A stretch of 64,000 nt of DNA, taken from positions 620,001 to 684,000 of the forward strand of contig JAIXMP010000007.1 of the NCBI GenBank assembly GCA_025677815.1, read 5' to 3'. How positions within the stretch are numbered: the stretch's first letter is position 1; each line of letters opens with the position of its first letter. The notes beneath the pieces are model-generated. The model had not been told where the DNA came from, did no database searches, and worked only from the letters and a program-made list of their open reading frames with translations. The position numbers and the translations under genes were made by a program. Of this stretch, positions 48,228 to 60,909 are shown one piece after another. Origin of the DNA: Phascolomyces articulosus (lineage: Eukaryota > Mucoromycota > Mucoromycetes > Mucorales > Lichtheimiaceae).

Positions 48228-48548
48228 CAAAAAGAAACATATGCACACTCATGGTATGATTGTAAAATTAGAAGAGTGGCCCGAGTGATGATGATAATCA
48301 AAGAACAAAGAAATTGATAAAATGAAATAAAAGCACAAAAACATCCTCAAAGCAATATTTTTCTCATTTTTTTTTTACCCTTTTCTTATTTTCTTTTCTT
48401 ACAAACTACATCAACCGATTACTCTTTTTTTTCTTTTAACAATCCACTTCTGAAGGTACACAAAAAAAGTAGATCGTGTTAATGAAGAAACATTAAATTA
48501 AAATTTCAGTTTGTCGTTCAATTCTTATAAACTAGCTACTACCTTATA

Positions 48549-50910
48549 ATGACTACACTTCAAGAAGAACAATTCCACCGAATAGTTATTAATCGATTGG
48601 CTGAGGCGCAGATCCAATTCGATGAAAATAATATCCGTGATCGTCTTCGTCATATTATTCCAATCAATCATCTTACTCTTATCAATGGCGACTTGCACCA
48701 AGTACTGGATAATCATCTTCCTATCGGTGATGTAGATCTCCAAAACATTTTTTCGACTGGTCAATACCGGGGACGATACTTCAACTTTAAATTTACCGAA
48801 TGACACACAGCATTTTTATATACGAAGTTGGACGCTCTCTTCACAAGATATCTGTGAACATCTATCATACTGGGATGATGACGACGTATACCTGGAAATC
48901 GCAGATGTACTGTTGGATTACCTTGAAGAAAATGTAGACAACCACCATGTGTATATTCGATACATTGGTACTTGCACCCTCCCAATTACTCCACAAGATC
49001 GACACCAACAAGATTCAGAAGAAGGAACTCAGCTTTCTAGTACCCTTGGTGACTTCATCAATGCTTTACAAGTGGTCAGTCCTGAGATGAAATGGTAATG
49101 AATCGTATGTAATAATAAAGAGACGGATAAGAATATAGTTGAGAATATTTTAATTGTTCAAATTTGCTTATATTTATGTTTTGTCTATCTAATGTAATGA
49201 TGCTATTCACTAGATCATTCTAGTACTATGTTTCACTGACTTTGATTAAAGGACGATTGATATCCAATTATTCAAGTGTATACGTGTACTTGGTTCTAAA
49301 TATTTCTTTATGTACCTAGCAATAGGTGTATTGTCCTGTTTAGTAATCATTCTTCATCTTTCTTCTGTATTCCAGATTATTAGTAATGAGAAACGAATCA
49401 AGAGTGATATAGTGTGTTATTGGTTGTATCATGTTTTATTATGGAACGATGTTTAACCAGTTATTTATGAATGAGTGAATCTATCATGTATTAGTGTGGT
49501 TCACCACAAGTCCCACTGCTTTTGCTGCTTGTACGGTATTTGAATTCCGTTATGCAAGTCTTCCCCCCAGGAACCAACCAGTTTGATCATGATTTGCAAG
49601 AGCGACATTAAATTGCTATTTTTTAGGGATGGCTCCTTCTCAATCGACATCATGGTGTGTTTTTAGCAGCTTATAGGCCAGACGAACATGATCGGACCCT
49701 TTTCATTAGTCTCAACACAACTTTTTTTACTAATTTTCATGAACGATCAATGCCGCCATCAACCAATGTTAGACTCAGGTTGGACAACTGGATTCATTCT
49801 ATTCAGAACTATGTTGCAATTAACCAAAACTATCGAATATCCTCTCACTAATAAAGCACTTGAAGTAATACTCGAATAAGCTCGACCTAGAACTGTTCTT
49901 GGCCACACCATTCTTGCTCTCATTGGTAATGATATTCCTGTCTCTTTTTTCTATGGTACACCTCCTTTCCAACCTTTTCTTTCTGGAGCATCAAGAGCAG
50001 GTCATATCGTGTGTGATTTTCTCTCACGTTTGCAGGCATATGAACAAGGTAATACAGAGTGGAATCATCGAGGTTTGGATAGAACAGCATTTCTATTTGT
50101 GAATCTTTATCCGTCGATTGGCAAACTAGGCACTTTTGATGGAGCAGTCTCCTAATTATGGTATTATTTTTATGCAACAGGTTCACTCTGCTGTTACATT
50201 CTCTCATACTGTTACCAAAGCTGCCCTGGGAAATTTCTACTCACAAAACGGAATTTATAAGCACACAATTCTTAGGTACCGTGGGTATTCCAACGTTACA
50301 AACCTTTGCTACAGAAGAATGGCTTCACGACGACCAACAGCAAGTACCTCCACCAGGTACATCCATTATTATTATTCTACATTTCTATCCTGGAAGAGAC
50401 AAGTATGGAAGGGAGCTTGTCTAACTGTGACGTTTGATGGATATAGCTTTGATGATTGGAATCTTCATCACTGACTATGCTTTGAGTATTATTAAGCCAA
50501 ATATACAAGATCGTGATGCCATTTGTTGACATATAATGGATCGTTGCCACCCTACGTCCCAACAACTTGACCAAAATCTTGCTGAACTATATCAACAACT
50601 AAATCAAGCAAAATAAGAGCTTAACATGGCGTATCATAATGAATTACAATACTGGAGAACAAGCTGCATTACACTACCCCCTGTCATGCACCAAAGGATA
50701 GCGTCGGATACCATGGAACAACATGGAAGAGCCAGAGGTGCGCCTGGAAGCCAAGAACGAGTTCACCAGCGCAATATTTTATGGAAAACAAATGACCGAT
50801 GCTTGCACACCCATATTGGGCGAGAGGAGCAGGAAAGATGCGACAATGGGGACTGAATTTACCAATAAACACATGCTAGCTTGGTAGCGCCATGAATCTG
50901 GGAGTATAAA
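48549..50910 (+). pseudogene. Decayed paralog of the 983-residue gene in the palindrome spacer
   Basis: The start MTTLQEEQFHRIVINRLAEA aligns with the N-terminus of the arm copies at moderate identity. A frameshift occurs in the T-run near 48748-48753. The next frame keeps FYIRSWTLSSQDICE and VYIRYIGTC with RHQQDSEEG. An insertion of about 420 bp follows (about 49095-49520). Then FEFRYASLPP, NRHHGVFLAAYRPDEHDRTL, SFFYGTPPFQPFLSGASRAG, FYPGRDKYGREL and SAMNLGV appear in changing frames with several stops. Similarity ends near 50910, corresponding to about residue 650 of 983. It shares order but not near-identity with the arms, so it is older than the palindrome. Confidence 0.9.
49095..49520 (+). 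repeat. Insertion interrupting the spacer paralog; related to 4441-4600
   Basis: The parent reading is contiguous across this point (ALQHVNQQIF to CQVFEFRP), but here about 420 bp intervene between ALQVV and VFEFRYA. The left part matches the repeat at 4.4 kb. No ORF or clear terminal repeats were seen. Confidence 0.55.
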
Positions 50911-51781
50911 CATACCTGGACCTATGGATAGTAATGCAGAGAGTTCTATAGGATAGGGTGCCTCAAAAGAACAGAAGAATCGGAACTGAACCAGAACCAA
51001 ACTGTGAAAGTCGGGACGGTTTCTTATAAGAATCGAATCGAACGGAACCCAGTTCTTTATATGAGAACCGAAGAACCAAAAAAGTATTCTATAGTAGTAG
51101 TGTAATGCTAACATCATATTTCAGAGGCTATGATTCTATGAATAAAAAATAAGTTCAGAAAGTAATGATCTTTTGTTGAGACGAAAAATATAAATGGTGA
51201 AATATAATCAAATATGAATATTTTATTGAGGAAAAATAAGCAGAGAAGTATTTAATATAAAAAAATAATAAATAAAAAAATAGTATATATACGTTTCCAA
51301 AATAAAAAATGATCTGTTTCGAACATGTCTTAAATAAAGTAATTCCGAAATAAAAATAAATAGTGTAAATGGATCATAAAGTTATGACTGCAAAAAAGTA
51401 TATAAAAAGAAAGAAGTTTAGTAAGATGGATGGATCGTTAAGTAGATGGCCACTTGGTGTAAAAAAGGCATATTTCCAAATTAAAAATGTTACCGTGTTA
51501 AGTATTTTTTTTTAAAAAAAAAGGATGATTGTGGTACTATAAAAAGGGTCGCTGTTAAAAAATGGGAAAAACAACCGATCATTGAGTCAAACAGTATAAG
51601 GATACTTTTCAAACATCAACTAGAGTTTCTAATTCATAGTCTATATCTGTAGGAGTAGATGCTTCATAGGAATAAAAATAAAAAACAGAACATTTTCATC
51701 ATTATCAAAAAAAAAAAAAAAAAAACAGAGAAAAGAAGAGAGAGAGAAAAGATAAAAAGTATACACACAGATTATCCACAG
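50911..51781. other. Right part of the spacer
   Basis: No gene seen. At about 50960-51085 there is a degenerate satellite-like stretch of GAACC/GAATC units (for example GGAACTGAACCAGAACC and GAACCGAAGAACC). A run of about 20 A and a purine-rich tract precede the right arm. Confidence 0.5.
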
Positions 51782-52884
51782 AAAAATAAAAAATCAAGGT
51801 TTATTATAATACATGTGCTAAACACATATAAAAAAAGGGGGGTTTTCGTTTGCTCAATAGCTGCATATTTGGTTTATTATATTTGTCACAGCAGTACAGT
51901 TTTCGGAATAATGATAATGATAATAATGATAGTAATAAAGTATCATCAGTATGTACGGTGACAAGGAATACTTTGTCATAGTTGAAAAGAATGATATCAT
52001 CATTTTATAATTCTTTGGTATAATCTTGTCTTGAGGAAAAATATATGGTGCTCTGGAATTAGATGTGTAGTTCATATAAACTATCTATAAAACATGAGAG
52101 AATAACGATTATGTTAATGGGATAAAATATAAATGGGATAATAATAGTAATATGGATCAGATAAGTTATATGGTGAAGTGGAACTTTAGATACAATATGT
52201 AGTACGTTACAATGGTAGTAATATCAAAAAAGCATTATAGAGAGTAATAAAAGCGAATAAAGAAGATTAAAATGGACTCTTGGTTATAGAGCTTGCAGCT
52301 TATTTGTTTATCACCCAGTTGCATAATTTTCATGTAGTAATCAAATAATTACCCCTAATTAGTAACCCTTATATATATAATTATCATTACAAGTAGTATA
52401 GTCAAGTAATATAACAAATACACAGTTGGTCTTTCTCACATCTATTACATTTCAATTATGCACGTTGTCAATATTTATTCCTTGCTTACCATGTTTACCA
52501 AAAAAAAAAAAAAAAAAAAAAAACTTTTCAAACTTTCTTTATTATTGCGCATTAGTTGTTTTTACTACTCTCGAATACTACTTTCTGTTTTTATACTATT
52601 TATCATACAATAATAATGCTCCAACATGTGTTGATGGATAACTTGATGACATCAACATAATACTAATTATTTACTGACAGAGAATAAAATTTGATATTTA
52701 TAGGAATGATGGTAATAATAGTGATAATAACCATTACAAAAGAAAAGGAAAAAGAGAATTTCAAATAAGGAAGGATAGTGGCGTATCAATATGTTTTAAA
52801 AATATTGTGCTAAGAATCATGGGTATTTAAATTGAGTAGAAAATATAAGGAAAATAATATATGAATTTTGAGTATAATAAACTT

Positions 52885-53361
52885 TTAATAATTAGATCGT
52901 TGTTTTTTTAAAAAATCTGGACTTCCTTCTTCCATTTTTACATCGTTTTCATGTCGTCGTTTTCGCGAATGGTTTAGGGTGCAGTAATTACCATTGTCTT
53001 CATAATCGGTCAAATCATATTCGTATTTTTCATCAATACACATAGAGTCAACTTCGGTATCATCAGTGTCATCTTTTGAAGAATTATTATACTCTTCATC
53101 AGTACACAAAGAGACAATGTCATTGTCATTACCATCGTCTTTATCCATACTATATTCGTCATTCTCGAAAGTAGCATTAGTCATATCAGTAGTATTATTA
53201 GCATCGTTTTTAGAATATGGAATGGCACTAGTAAATTGTTGATTGGTGTTAAAAACAGTATGGGGATTTGTGGCATATGCTTCATAATGTTCAGTATGAT
53301 TGCTATAGTAATCAATGTCAAAAGAAAATTGTGAAAGAGGTATTTCTGGGTATGTATTCAT
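52885..53361 (-). CDS. 158-residue acidic nuclear-type protein, right copy
   Basis: Identical protein to 46318-46794. Its TATA box is mirrored at 53465-53474 and its leader is the same. See the left copy for motifs. Confidence 0.65.
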   Translation of the reverse strand: MNTYPEIPLSQFSFDIDYYSNHTEHYEAYATNPHTVFNTNQQFTSAIPYSKNDANNTTDMTNATFENDEYSMDKDDGNDNDIVSLCTDEEYNNSSKDDTDDTEVDSMCIDEKYEYDLTDYEDNGNYCTLNHSRKRRHENDVKMEEGSPDFLKKQRSNY

Positions 53362-54816
53362 ATTTATCGTGGTTTTTAATAATAAAAAAAGGTAAGGTTG
53401 TGTTATATATTATTAATAGAGTTGGCTGTTGTTGATGTTGTAAAAAATAGCTTTATAGCCCATGTATTTATATAAATTCTTCTAACCTTGATTAATGACA
53501 CCGTTTTATGTTACCAATCGATTAAAGTATTATACCTCTCTTCGCAGTTACAGTTTATAAAGGCGTTGGGTAAAAGAAATAAAAAACAATCAGCTAATTG
53601 TTTTTCTTCTTTATAATAATGAACTTTACACAAGATAGATAATGATCAAGGAAAGACAATAATCCACTTTTGTTCTTTTATAAGATGGCTATAAGAAGAT
53701 TAAATGGTGTATGTAGTGGTTTTCATTGAATTATTAGTTGATGATAATTATAAACCCATAGAATATCATTTCTGTTAATTTTATTCGATTGTAATAGCCA
53801 TTACATATAAAGTATTCTACTTCATTCATTAATGGAATGCAAACATGATAACATATTTCACCTAATTCAGAAGAATTTTTATCAATGCATCCAAACAATT
53901 TATCAACCCTACCAATATCATATTTTGTAAAAGGATGGTCTGTTTTATATAAAGACTGATTATTTTGCTATAATTAGAGTATAATTTATAAATAGAGACT
54001 GATTGTATAAAAAAAATGTGCTTTGCATAATATATATATATTGTAATACAATTGATAAACAGAGTTTGATAAAGCCAAATCACCGTTCAAATATATTTGA
54101 ATATTGTCATTGTTCTTGGAGAAGAGCGATAAAAGACTTAGATATCCGCGTTGGATTACATCATAGTGAATGGAAAACTTTTGATTAAATATTATTTAAT
54201 ACTCTTTTTTAAGCCTTGGCATACTGCCTCATTGTAATACTACTGTAATAATTTTTTTCATAAACAATGCAAAGAATGGATTGATAATGAGGATGCGGTA
54301 TTTGACATGTGCTCATTCATTTACAAAGAGAATAACAAACCATTTATTATATTGGAATATTTAAACATACATTATCAATAATGGAATCTTTTCAGTATCA
54401 CTTTGTTTAATAGATAAATTATCCACGCCAAAGCTTTAAACTATTAATGTTGATTATACATAATAAATGAACCAGTAACATCTGAATGAGTCCATAGAAA
54501 AAGAGTATATGTGACCACAAAAAACTCTTTTGTAAATATATATAGATAAAGCATCAATACCTGACATTTACTCTGCTTTCTTCATTTTCCTTTATTATTA
54601 TTTATTTCTCTTTTTTGTATCGATTTACTTTACCACTTTACATCTTTTTAACGATAAAACGAAAATCTAAAGATATAAAAAAAGAAAAAGAGAGATAGGG
54701 TGGAATGTCCAAATGATCTTTTAATAAAAAAAAATTAACAATTGATACCCGTTGCTTGATTCTTATAGTCTAATCAAATTATCAACTACTACAATCACTC
54801 TGTAAACATCATTATA
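53362..54816. other. Mirror of the 44862-46317 gap
   Basis: Divergent intergenic DNA between the acidic-protein and 983-residue genes of the right arm. The A9 run near 54726-54734 differs in length from T10 in the left arm. Confidence 0.5.
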
Positions 54817-57768
54817 ATGTCTCTATTCGAAAGACGTTTTCATCAAACAATCGTGGAGCATCTATGCCAATCTCAAGTTCATTTCAACAAAGACGATGTT
54901 TATAATCAACTTCGACAACTCATACCTATTGAACATCTCAGTATAATTACCAACAACTTGGAACAACTATTAGAAAGTCATATCTCTATTAGTGACACAG
55001 ATATTCAACGTATTTTTCATTTGACTAATACCAGCATTACAGATTATACCAATATGCCTGATGGAACACAGCAATTTTATATTCGAAGCTGGACACTTTC
55101 TTCAAATGATGCCTGTGAAATATTGGCTTTTTGGGAGGAAGAAGACGTACAACCACCATTGACAAAGATTCTATTGAATCAGCTTGACACCAATACCAAT
55201 GATCAGCCCATACATATTCGATATATTGGTACTTGTAGAAGTCCAGTTACACCACTTATCAGGCACCAACAAGACTCTGAAAGAGGAATCTCACTATCAT
55301 CTCCGCTTGGTGAATTCATTCATGCGTTGCAACACGTGAACCAGCAAATTTTTAGCTCATGTCAAGTGTTTGAGTTTCGACCTGCTCGATTACCACCTAA
55401 TACAAATCAATTTATAATTGATTTGTGGGAACGAACATTAATTGCTATATTTCAACAAAGTATTTTGCTCAATCGACAACACGGAGGATTCTATGCATCC
55501 TACGAACCAAGTGAATACGATCGTCAGCTTTTTGTCAACCTTAATACAACCTTCTTTAATGATTTTTCAAAACGAGCAACGGCACCGCCAAACAACATGG
55601 AGTCTGATTTAAAAAATTGGATTCAAAGTATCCACAATTATGTCACTCAAAATAAACAATTAACCAAGACTGATCAGTACCCCCTCAACCATTCAGCATT
55701 GACAACCATTCTTGAACAAGCGCGACCAAGAACGATCAATGGAAAGACTATTATTGTCCTTGTTGGTGACGATCTTCCACTCTCTTTTTTCAACAGTGAT
55801 GTTCCTTACCAAGCCTATCTTTCTGGTTATTCAAGAGCTGGGTATATTACACAAGATTTTCTTACACGCTTGCAATCATATGAAGAAAGTAATATAAATT
55901 GGGACCTTCAAGAATTGGATACAACAATATTTCCTTTTGTCGACATGTATCCATGGATCGGGAAAGAAAATACGTTCGATGGAGCTACTTTACAGTTACG
56001 ATCCTACTTTTATGCAGTTCGACCCCTTATCACTGTTGCATTTTCACGTAAAGTCACTAAAGTCGCTCTTGCTAATTTTTATTCTCAACATGGAATCTTA
56101 AATGCACAATTCTTGGACACCGTTGGTATTCCAACATTACAAACTTTTGCTTCTGAAGATTGGCTTCATGATGATAATCAGCAAACTCCACCACAAGCAA
56201 CCTTAACCGTGGTCATTCCACATTTTCATTCTGGCCGAGACAAATATGGTAAAGAACTTCCTGCTATGCGACATCTAATGGATATTACTTGGATGATTAC
56301 GATTTTTATTGCCGAATTTACTATGGACATTGCCACATATTATCCACAAGAACATGATTCCATTTGTCGTATTATTACTGAGCGCTGCCATAAAGATTAT
56401 GAACATCTTGATGAACGTCTTGGAAAACTTTACGATGAGTTGGATGAAGCAAAAGAGAATTTTATGGTAGCCTACAATAATGAACTACAATATCGCCGAA
56501 CTGCTCGAATTACCTTACCAACCACTATTCGTCAACAATATGCGCGTGAAACAATGGATCGACATGGAATAGCGGAGGGAGAACCATTCAGTACTAATCG
56601 TCAACATCAAGTGAATTACCTGTGGAAAAAGAATGATCGTTGTTTGCATATTCATATTGGTCGAAACGAGGAAGAACGATGGAGAGAATGGGCAATGAAG
56701 TTATCCAATGGTACACACTTTCTTGCCAGTGCCATGAATCTGGCGGTGCATAATATACCTAATCGACATCGGCTGGCTCATATCCTTAAACAATTTGCAC
56801 CACCCGATGTTACTGATGACGACTGGATGAATGATGACAATTTATGTAATGAAGCACTTATTTCGTGGGGAAAACGAGCGGCCATTGGTCTAACTGGTCT
56901 AAGTCTTCAAGGTGAAGAACGAAGAAGATACATATCGCAGCAACAACGACGACGAGTAGTGGGTGATGATTCTAGACTCTATATATATGATTATCAATCA
57001 ATCATGGAAGGACGAGATGTCACTGTGCGAGAAAATGGCGCAGTGGGGTTACGATGGATTGATCCTAATGGAGAACAAGTTGATATTACAATGCGAATCA
57101 GTTTATATGTTGTTGAATTACTTGGGTCTCGTCGTTTGCGAGTTCAATTACGGTTTCTTGAGGATGGCATTGGTTTGCAACATGGACAACAATTTTTCCA
57201 AGCACCTAAACTTACAGCAGAACAAGGTGTATTACCACAAAAGCGATTCTTTACACAAGAAAATGGATTTCGACTTGATGAATTATGGCGACTTGAGCGT
57301 AAAAGAATTATGGGAATAGATGAACCTATGGATATTGTAGAAGATGGTGTAGAACGAGGAGTCAAACGTGGACGTGATATGTTTAGATCTGGTACAAGTG
57401 AAAGGACTATTATTAAATTTGGAAAGATTAAAGAAGGTGATCAGGTGTGGCCGCTCTTACAATGGTTACGAGAATTTGGTGATGATGGAATTGTAACAAC
57501 GGCTCCTCCTGCATATCAAGACAGAAAAGGATACCCACAGCTTTCTGTCGATTTCCTCGAGTATTTAAATGAATATCATGTCAACCACCCATACTATCAT
57601 GCTTGGGTAACTTCTCTGTGTGATATCAAGTTAAACGGTAAGCATATCATCAAAAATATCAAGTATATACGTACCAATGTAGAAACCCGCGAGATCCAAG
57701 TACGAAATAATCCAACACTCAAGTCTTATCGACGTATCCAATTTGGTCCAGAAAGTGAAAGAATTTAG
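54817..57768 (+). CDS. 983-residue protein with candidate divergent GIY-YIG domain, right copy
   Basis: The translation is identical over all 983 residues to the left copy, with intact start and stop. Two uninterrupted copies beside one decayed paralog suggest that the arms are kept identical by recent duplication or gene conversion. Domain landmarks are given in the left-copy entry. Confidence 0.8.
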   Translation: MSLFERRFHQTIVEHLCQSQVHFNKDDVYNQLRQLIPIEHLSIITNNLEQLLESHISISDTDIQRIFHLTNTSITDYTNMPDGTQQFYIRSWTLSSNDACEILAFWEEEDVQPPLTKILLNQLDTNTNDQPIHIRYIGTCRSPVTPLIRHQQDSERGISLSSPLGEFIHALQHVNQQIFSSCQVFEFRPARLPPNTNQFIIDLWERTLIAIFQQSILLNRQHGGFYASYEPSEYDRQLFVNLNTTFFNDFSKRATAPPNNMESDLKNWIQSIHNYVTQNKQLTKTDQYPLNHSALTTILEQARPRTINGKTIIVLVGDDLPLSFFNSDVPYQAYLSGYSRAGYITQDFLTRLQSYEESNINWDLQELDTTIFPFVDMYPWIGKENTFDGATLQLRSYFYAVRPLITVAFSRKVTKVALANFYSQHGILNAQFLDTVGIPTLQTFASEDWLHDDNQQTPPQATLTVVIPHFHSGRDKYGKELPAMRHLMDITWMITIFIAEFTMDIATYYPQEHDSICRIITERCHKDYEHLDERLGKLYDELDEAKENFMVAYNNELQYRRTARITLPTTIRQQYARETMDRHGIAEGEPFSTNRQHQVNYLWKKNDRCLHIHIGRNEEERWREWAMKLSNGTHFLASAMNLAVHNIPNRHRLAHILKQFAPPDVTDDDWMNDDNLCNEALISWGKRAAIGLTGLSLQGEERRRYISQQQRRRVVGDDSRLYIYDYQSIMEGRDVTVRENGAVGLRWIDPNGEQVDITMRISLYVVELLGSRRLRVQLRFLEDGIGLQHGQQFFQAPKLTAEQGVLPQKRFFTQENGFRLDELWRLERKRIMGIDEPMDIVEDGVERGVKRGRDMFRSGTSERTIIKFGKIKEGDQVWPLLQWLREFGDDGIVTTAPPAYQDRKGYPQLSVDFLEYLNEYHVNHPYYHAWVTSLCDIKLNGKHIIKNIKYIRTNVETREIQVRNNPTLKSYRRIQFGPESERI

Positions 57769-58533
57769 TATTATTATAATTAGTTGTAGATTTATTATAG
57801 CTGTGTTTTATAAATGTGATGAAAGAACTCCAGTAAATTAGATATATAATCTTAAAAAAAAAATTATTGAGATCAATGTTTATATATTGATTTTTTATTA
57901 TACTCCAAAAAATCTGAACGGATATATTATTATACACCTTAAAAAAATAATATTCAAAAAATATTCATAGATGCAAAAAAATTCATAGATGCAAAAAAAA
58001 ATTCAGAATATATAAAAATATACAAGTTCAACTTCAAATATATTTTGAATATATCCTGAGTATTTCTCATTATTAAAAAGGCAAAAAATATTCGAGATAA
58101 ATTTAAATTTGGGGTATTTTGTACATACAAACATTTGAATATACTCTGGAGATATTCTAAAAATATTGAATCCTGTGATTGGAAAAAAAAGGGAACATTT
58201 AAATTTATTATTGTAGAATTACAGTATAGTCTTTTTATTCGAGATAGTATTTTGATTTCTATATAATAGACATATTAATGTATAACTAGGTATAAAATAA
58301 ACTATTATATGGAGTTAAGCCAAAATGGCTATTAAAGTTTTTTATTTATTTAAAAAAAGACAAGTTGAATCGTCATTTCTTGACTAAAGAAAAGAAGTTT
58401 ATATGAAGGTTGCAAAAGCGTTGTTGAAGGGCTTGATGCTTTATTTAAAAATATATATGATGAGGGAACAACAAAAAAAAATGAATAAATGAACAAGTAT
58501 GAACTTGAACTGCCACTTCCTCCTGTTACAGCA
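57769..58533. other. Mirror of the 41146-41909 gap
   Basis: Convergent intergenic DNA of the right arm, without a gene. The A7 run near 57975-57982 versus T6 in the left arm is one of only three differences between the arms. Confidence 0.55.
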
Positions 58534-60909
58534 TCAATTAAATTTAATGCCATCCCCTCCGTCTAAAAAAATATATAATATAGTATCGTTAGTTATTATC
58601 TCTATTCTCATGTTGATTATTATATTCTACAATATTACGGCAGCTTACCAAGGATTCTCTCAACTATTTTAACCTTTCGTTGAATAACAGAAAACATCGT
58701 TTCATCTAAAGAAGAATATAATTATATTATATTAATATAATTGTATTTTTATTAAAGTGAATAATATAACTTACCAATTGTATGTTTAGATAAGAGATAC
58801 AAAACTTTTACTGGGGATTCTCTACCAATGCGCTATATATATAATGTAAATATCATTAATTAGTTGTCATCTATTATTATTATAATAGATGAATATAGTT
58901 TCATTCATAATCATCCGTTAAATGATACAAAATAACAATATTATTTTTTTTAAAAAAAAAAAATAGTTATGGTTACATGCGCTCTATCTTCTGCTTGCAT
59001 AATAGATGCTGGCGTCCAAAATAACTGCATAAAAATAACTATAATATACATTATGATTGGTATTGATAAATTCCTTATTTTATCAAAATAGTAGGCTCTC
59101 CCATCATCAAATAACAACAAACAAACAAACAAGCAAACATTATAATGGAAATGTCAAATATTTACCAATGTCCGCAGCAGTCAGTGTTATTCCAACTGCC
59201 ACATCTATTTTCATCAACATTATACGACAGTGATCATTTTTCTGAAAATAGTCGCTGAATTCTTCTCTTTGCTTCAGGGTAGTGTCTCCTGCTATGCTGA
59301 CGCCATAAACCTATTGTTATTTTTAGTATAAAAGTTAATGTGATAAACAATTACACATAAACACACGTACACATATTTATATTTATATATAAAAGATAGA
59401 AACTACTTAAAATACATACCCCTATGTCAACAAGGAAGTCTTGAATCGAATGCATCATTTTATCATGATAGCAATAGATAATAAATTTTTTGTCTTTGTA
59501 CTGATTGTTAATTAAGTTATTAATGCAGTCGATTATATACGGAATTTTCAACTCCGCGCTATGCCCATACTAATGTAAAAAGTTTGAATAAAATTATAAG
59601 TATAATAATATTTTGTGGATATTTTCATTTATTCATAAGCTTACCCAAGAATGATAATGACCTGTTTGGAGCCATTCTTCTTTAAACAGATCGTTTTGAA
59701 CAATAAGTTTGTTTCTATCAATATTATATAATTCCAATGGAATTACAGCTCTTGTTTTCAGAGGTAAGGATATGCTGTCAATATCTTCCTTGAGATGGCG
59801 AAACATAACTGTCTCTTTTAGAAGAAGATGGAGCTCTAATAAGCGATCCGAATCTGTAACATAAAGCAATATATAATAAATTAGTTTAATATTTACATAT
59901 TCCACATATATAAATTCTTACTGGTCTGGTATTGGGTAGTATTTTCAGCTATATAGTATCTTTTTGTAAACAGGCCAATGCTTAGAAAATACTCCGGGCT
60001 TAATAGAGAAACTTGACTGAACAATTCGAAAGGATTTGCAAATACTGGCGTTCCGGATAAAAGAACCAGATACCGCGATTTTGCGATAACAGGCATTGTC
60101 AAAGTGGCCCGACAGGTAGACTATCGTAATAATAATAGTAAAATGATGTTAATCATTGATAATATTTTATAAGTAATTATTCATATTATTAACATATAGC
60201 TTACGTCATTTTTTATCTTTTGAGATTCATCAAGAATAATAAAATTGAATCTATTATCTAACAAAGCAGCATTATTTGCAAATAAGTCGTAAGTTGTTAC
60301 GATGTACAGGGGATCTGGGTTTCCATAGAGATTGTTCATTGTGCTTCTGATTTCTTTAGACGTTCCACAAACTTCAACTTGGTCTGATTTCAGGTCTAAC
60401 CATCTTATAAGTTCTTGACCCCAAACAGGTAAAACAGTACGTGGACATATAACCAATACTAGGTATTGTTTATAAACAGTGGATATAGCAATCGCCTGAA
60501 GTGTCTTTCCTACCCCCATTTCATCAGCTAACAAAATACGGCCTTTTCTCTTAAGTGCTTCTCGGACCCCGACTTGCTGATAGTCTTTTAGTTTATGCCA
60601 TAGTTCCTTAGATTGAAATTCCTCTAATAATTCTGATTCATAACGATTCATTACGCGGTTAGGATGATCTAGAACAGCTTTCGCGACTTGTTCAGGAAGA
60701 CGATGGATCGTCGTGGACACATCCTTCGAGAAAGTATCAAGTAGATACTTTAACACTTGATTATAAACTTCACGCGACCGTTGGAAAACCCAGGTATTAT
60801 CCGCTTGGTGTTCACAAATTCGATTTAATGTATCTTTAATACGAGGATTAGGCTGAACCACATATATTGTGATATACGCTTCATCATAAATTTCGAAATA
60901 AAGCTCTGA
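58534..60909 (-). CDS. SMARCAL1/ZRANB3-like SNF2 helicase, right copy, separated from exon 1
   Basis: Exons 2-10 are identical to the left copy and mirror it: 60205-60909, 59922-60120, 59645-59853, 59420-59569, 59166-59310, 58977-59038, 58775-58832, 58649-58705 and 58534-58562. The exon 2 acceptor is retained. Sequence corresponding to exon 1 and its GTAA donor is missing here, because intron 1 is interrupted by the Ty3/gypsy element whose LTR begins at 60994. If the arm resumes beyond the element, this copy would carry a multi-kilobase insertion in intron 1. Otherwise it has lost its native start and promoter. Confidence 0.85.
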
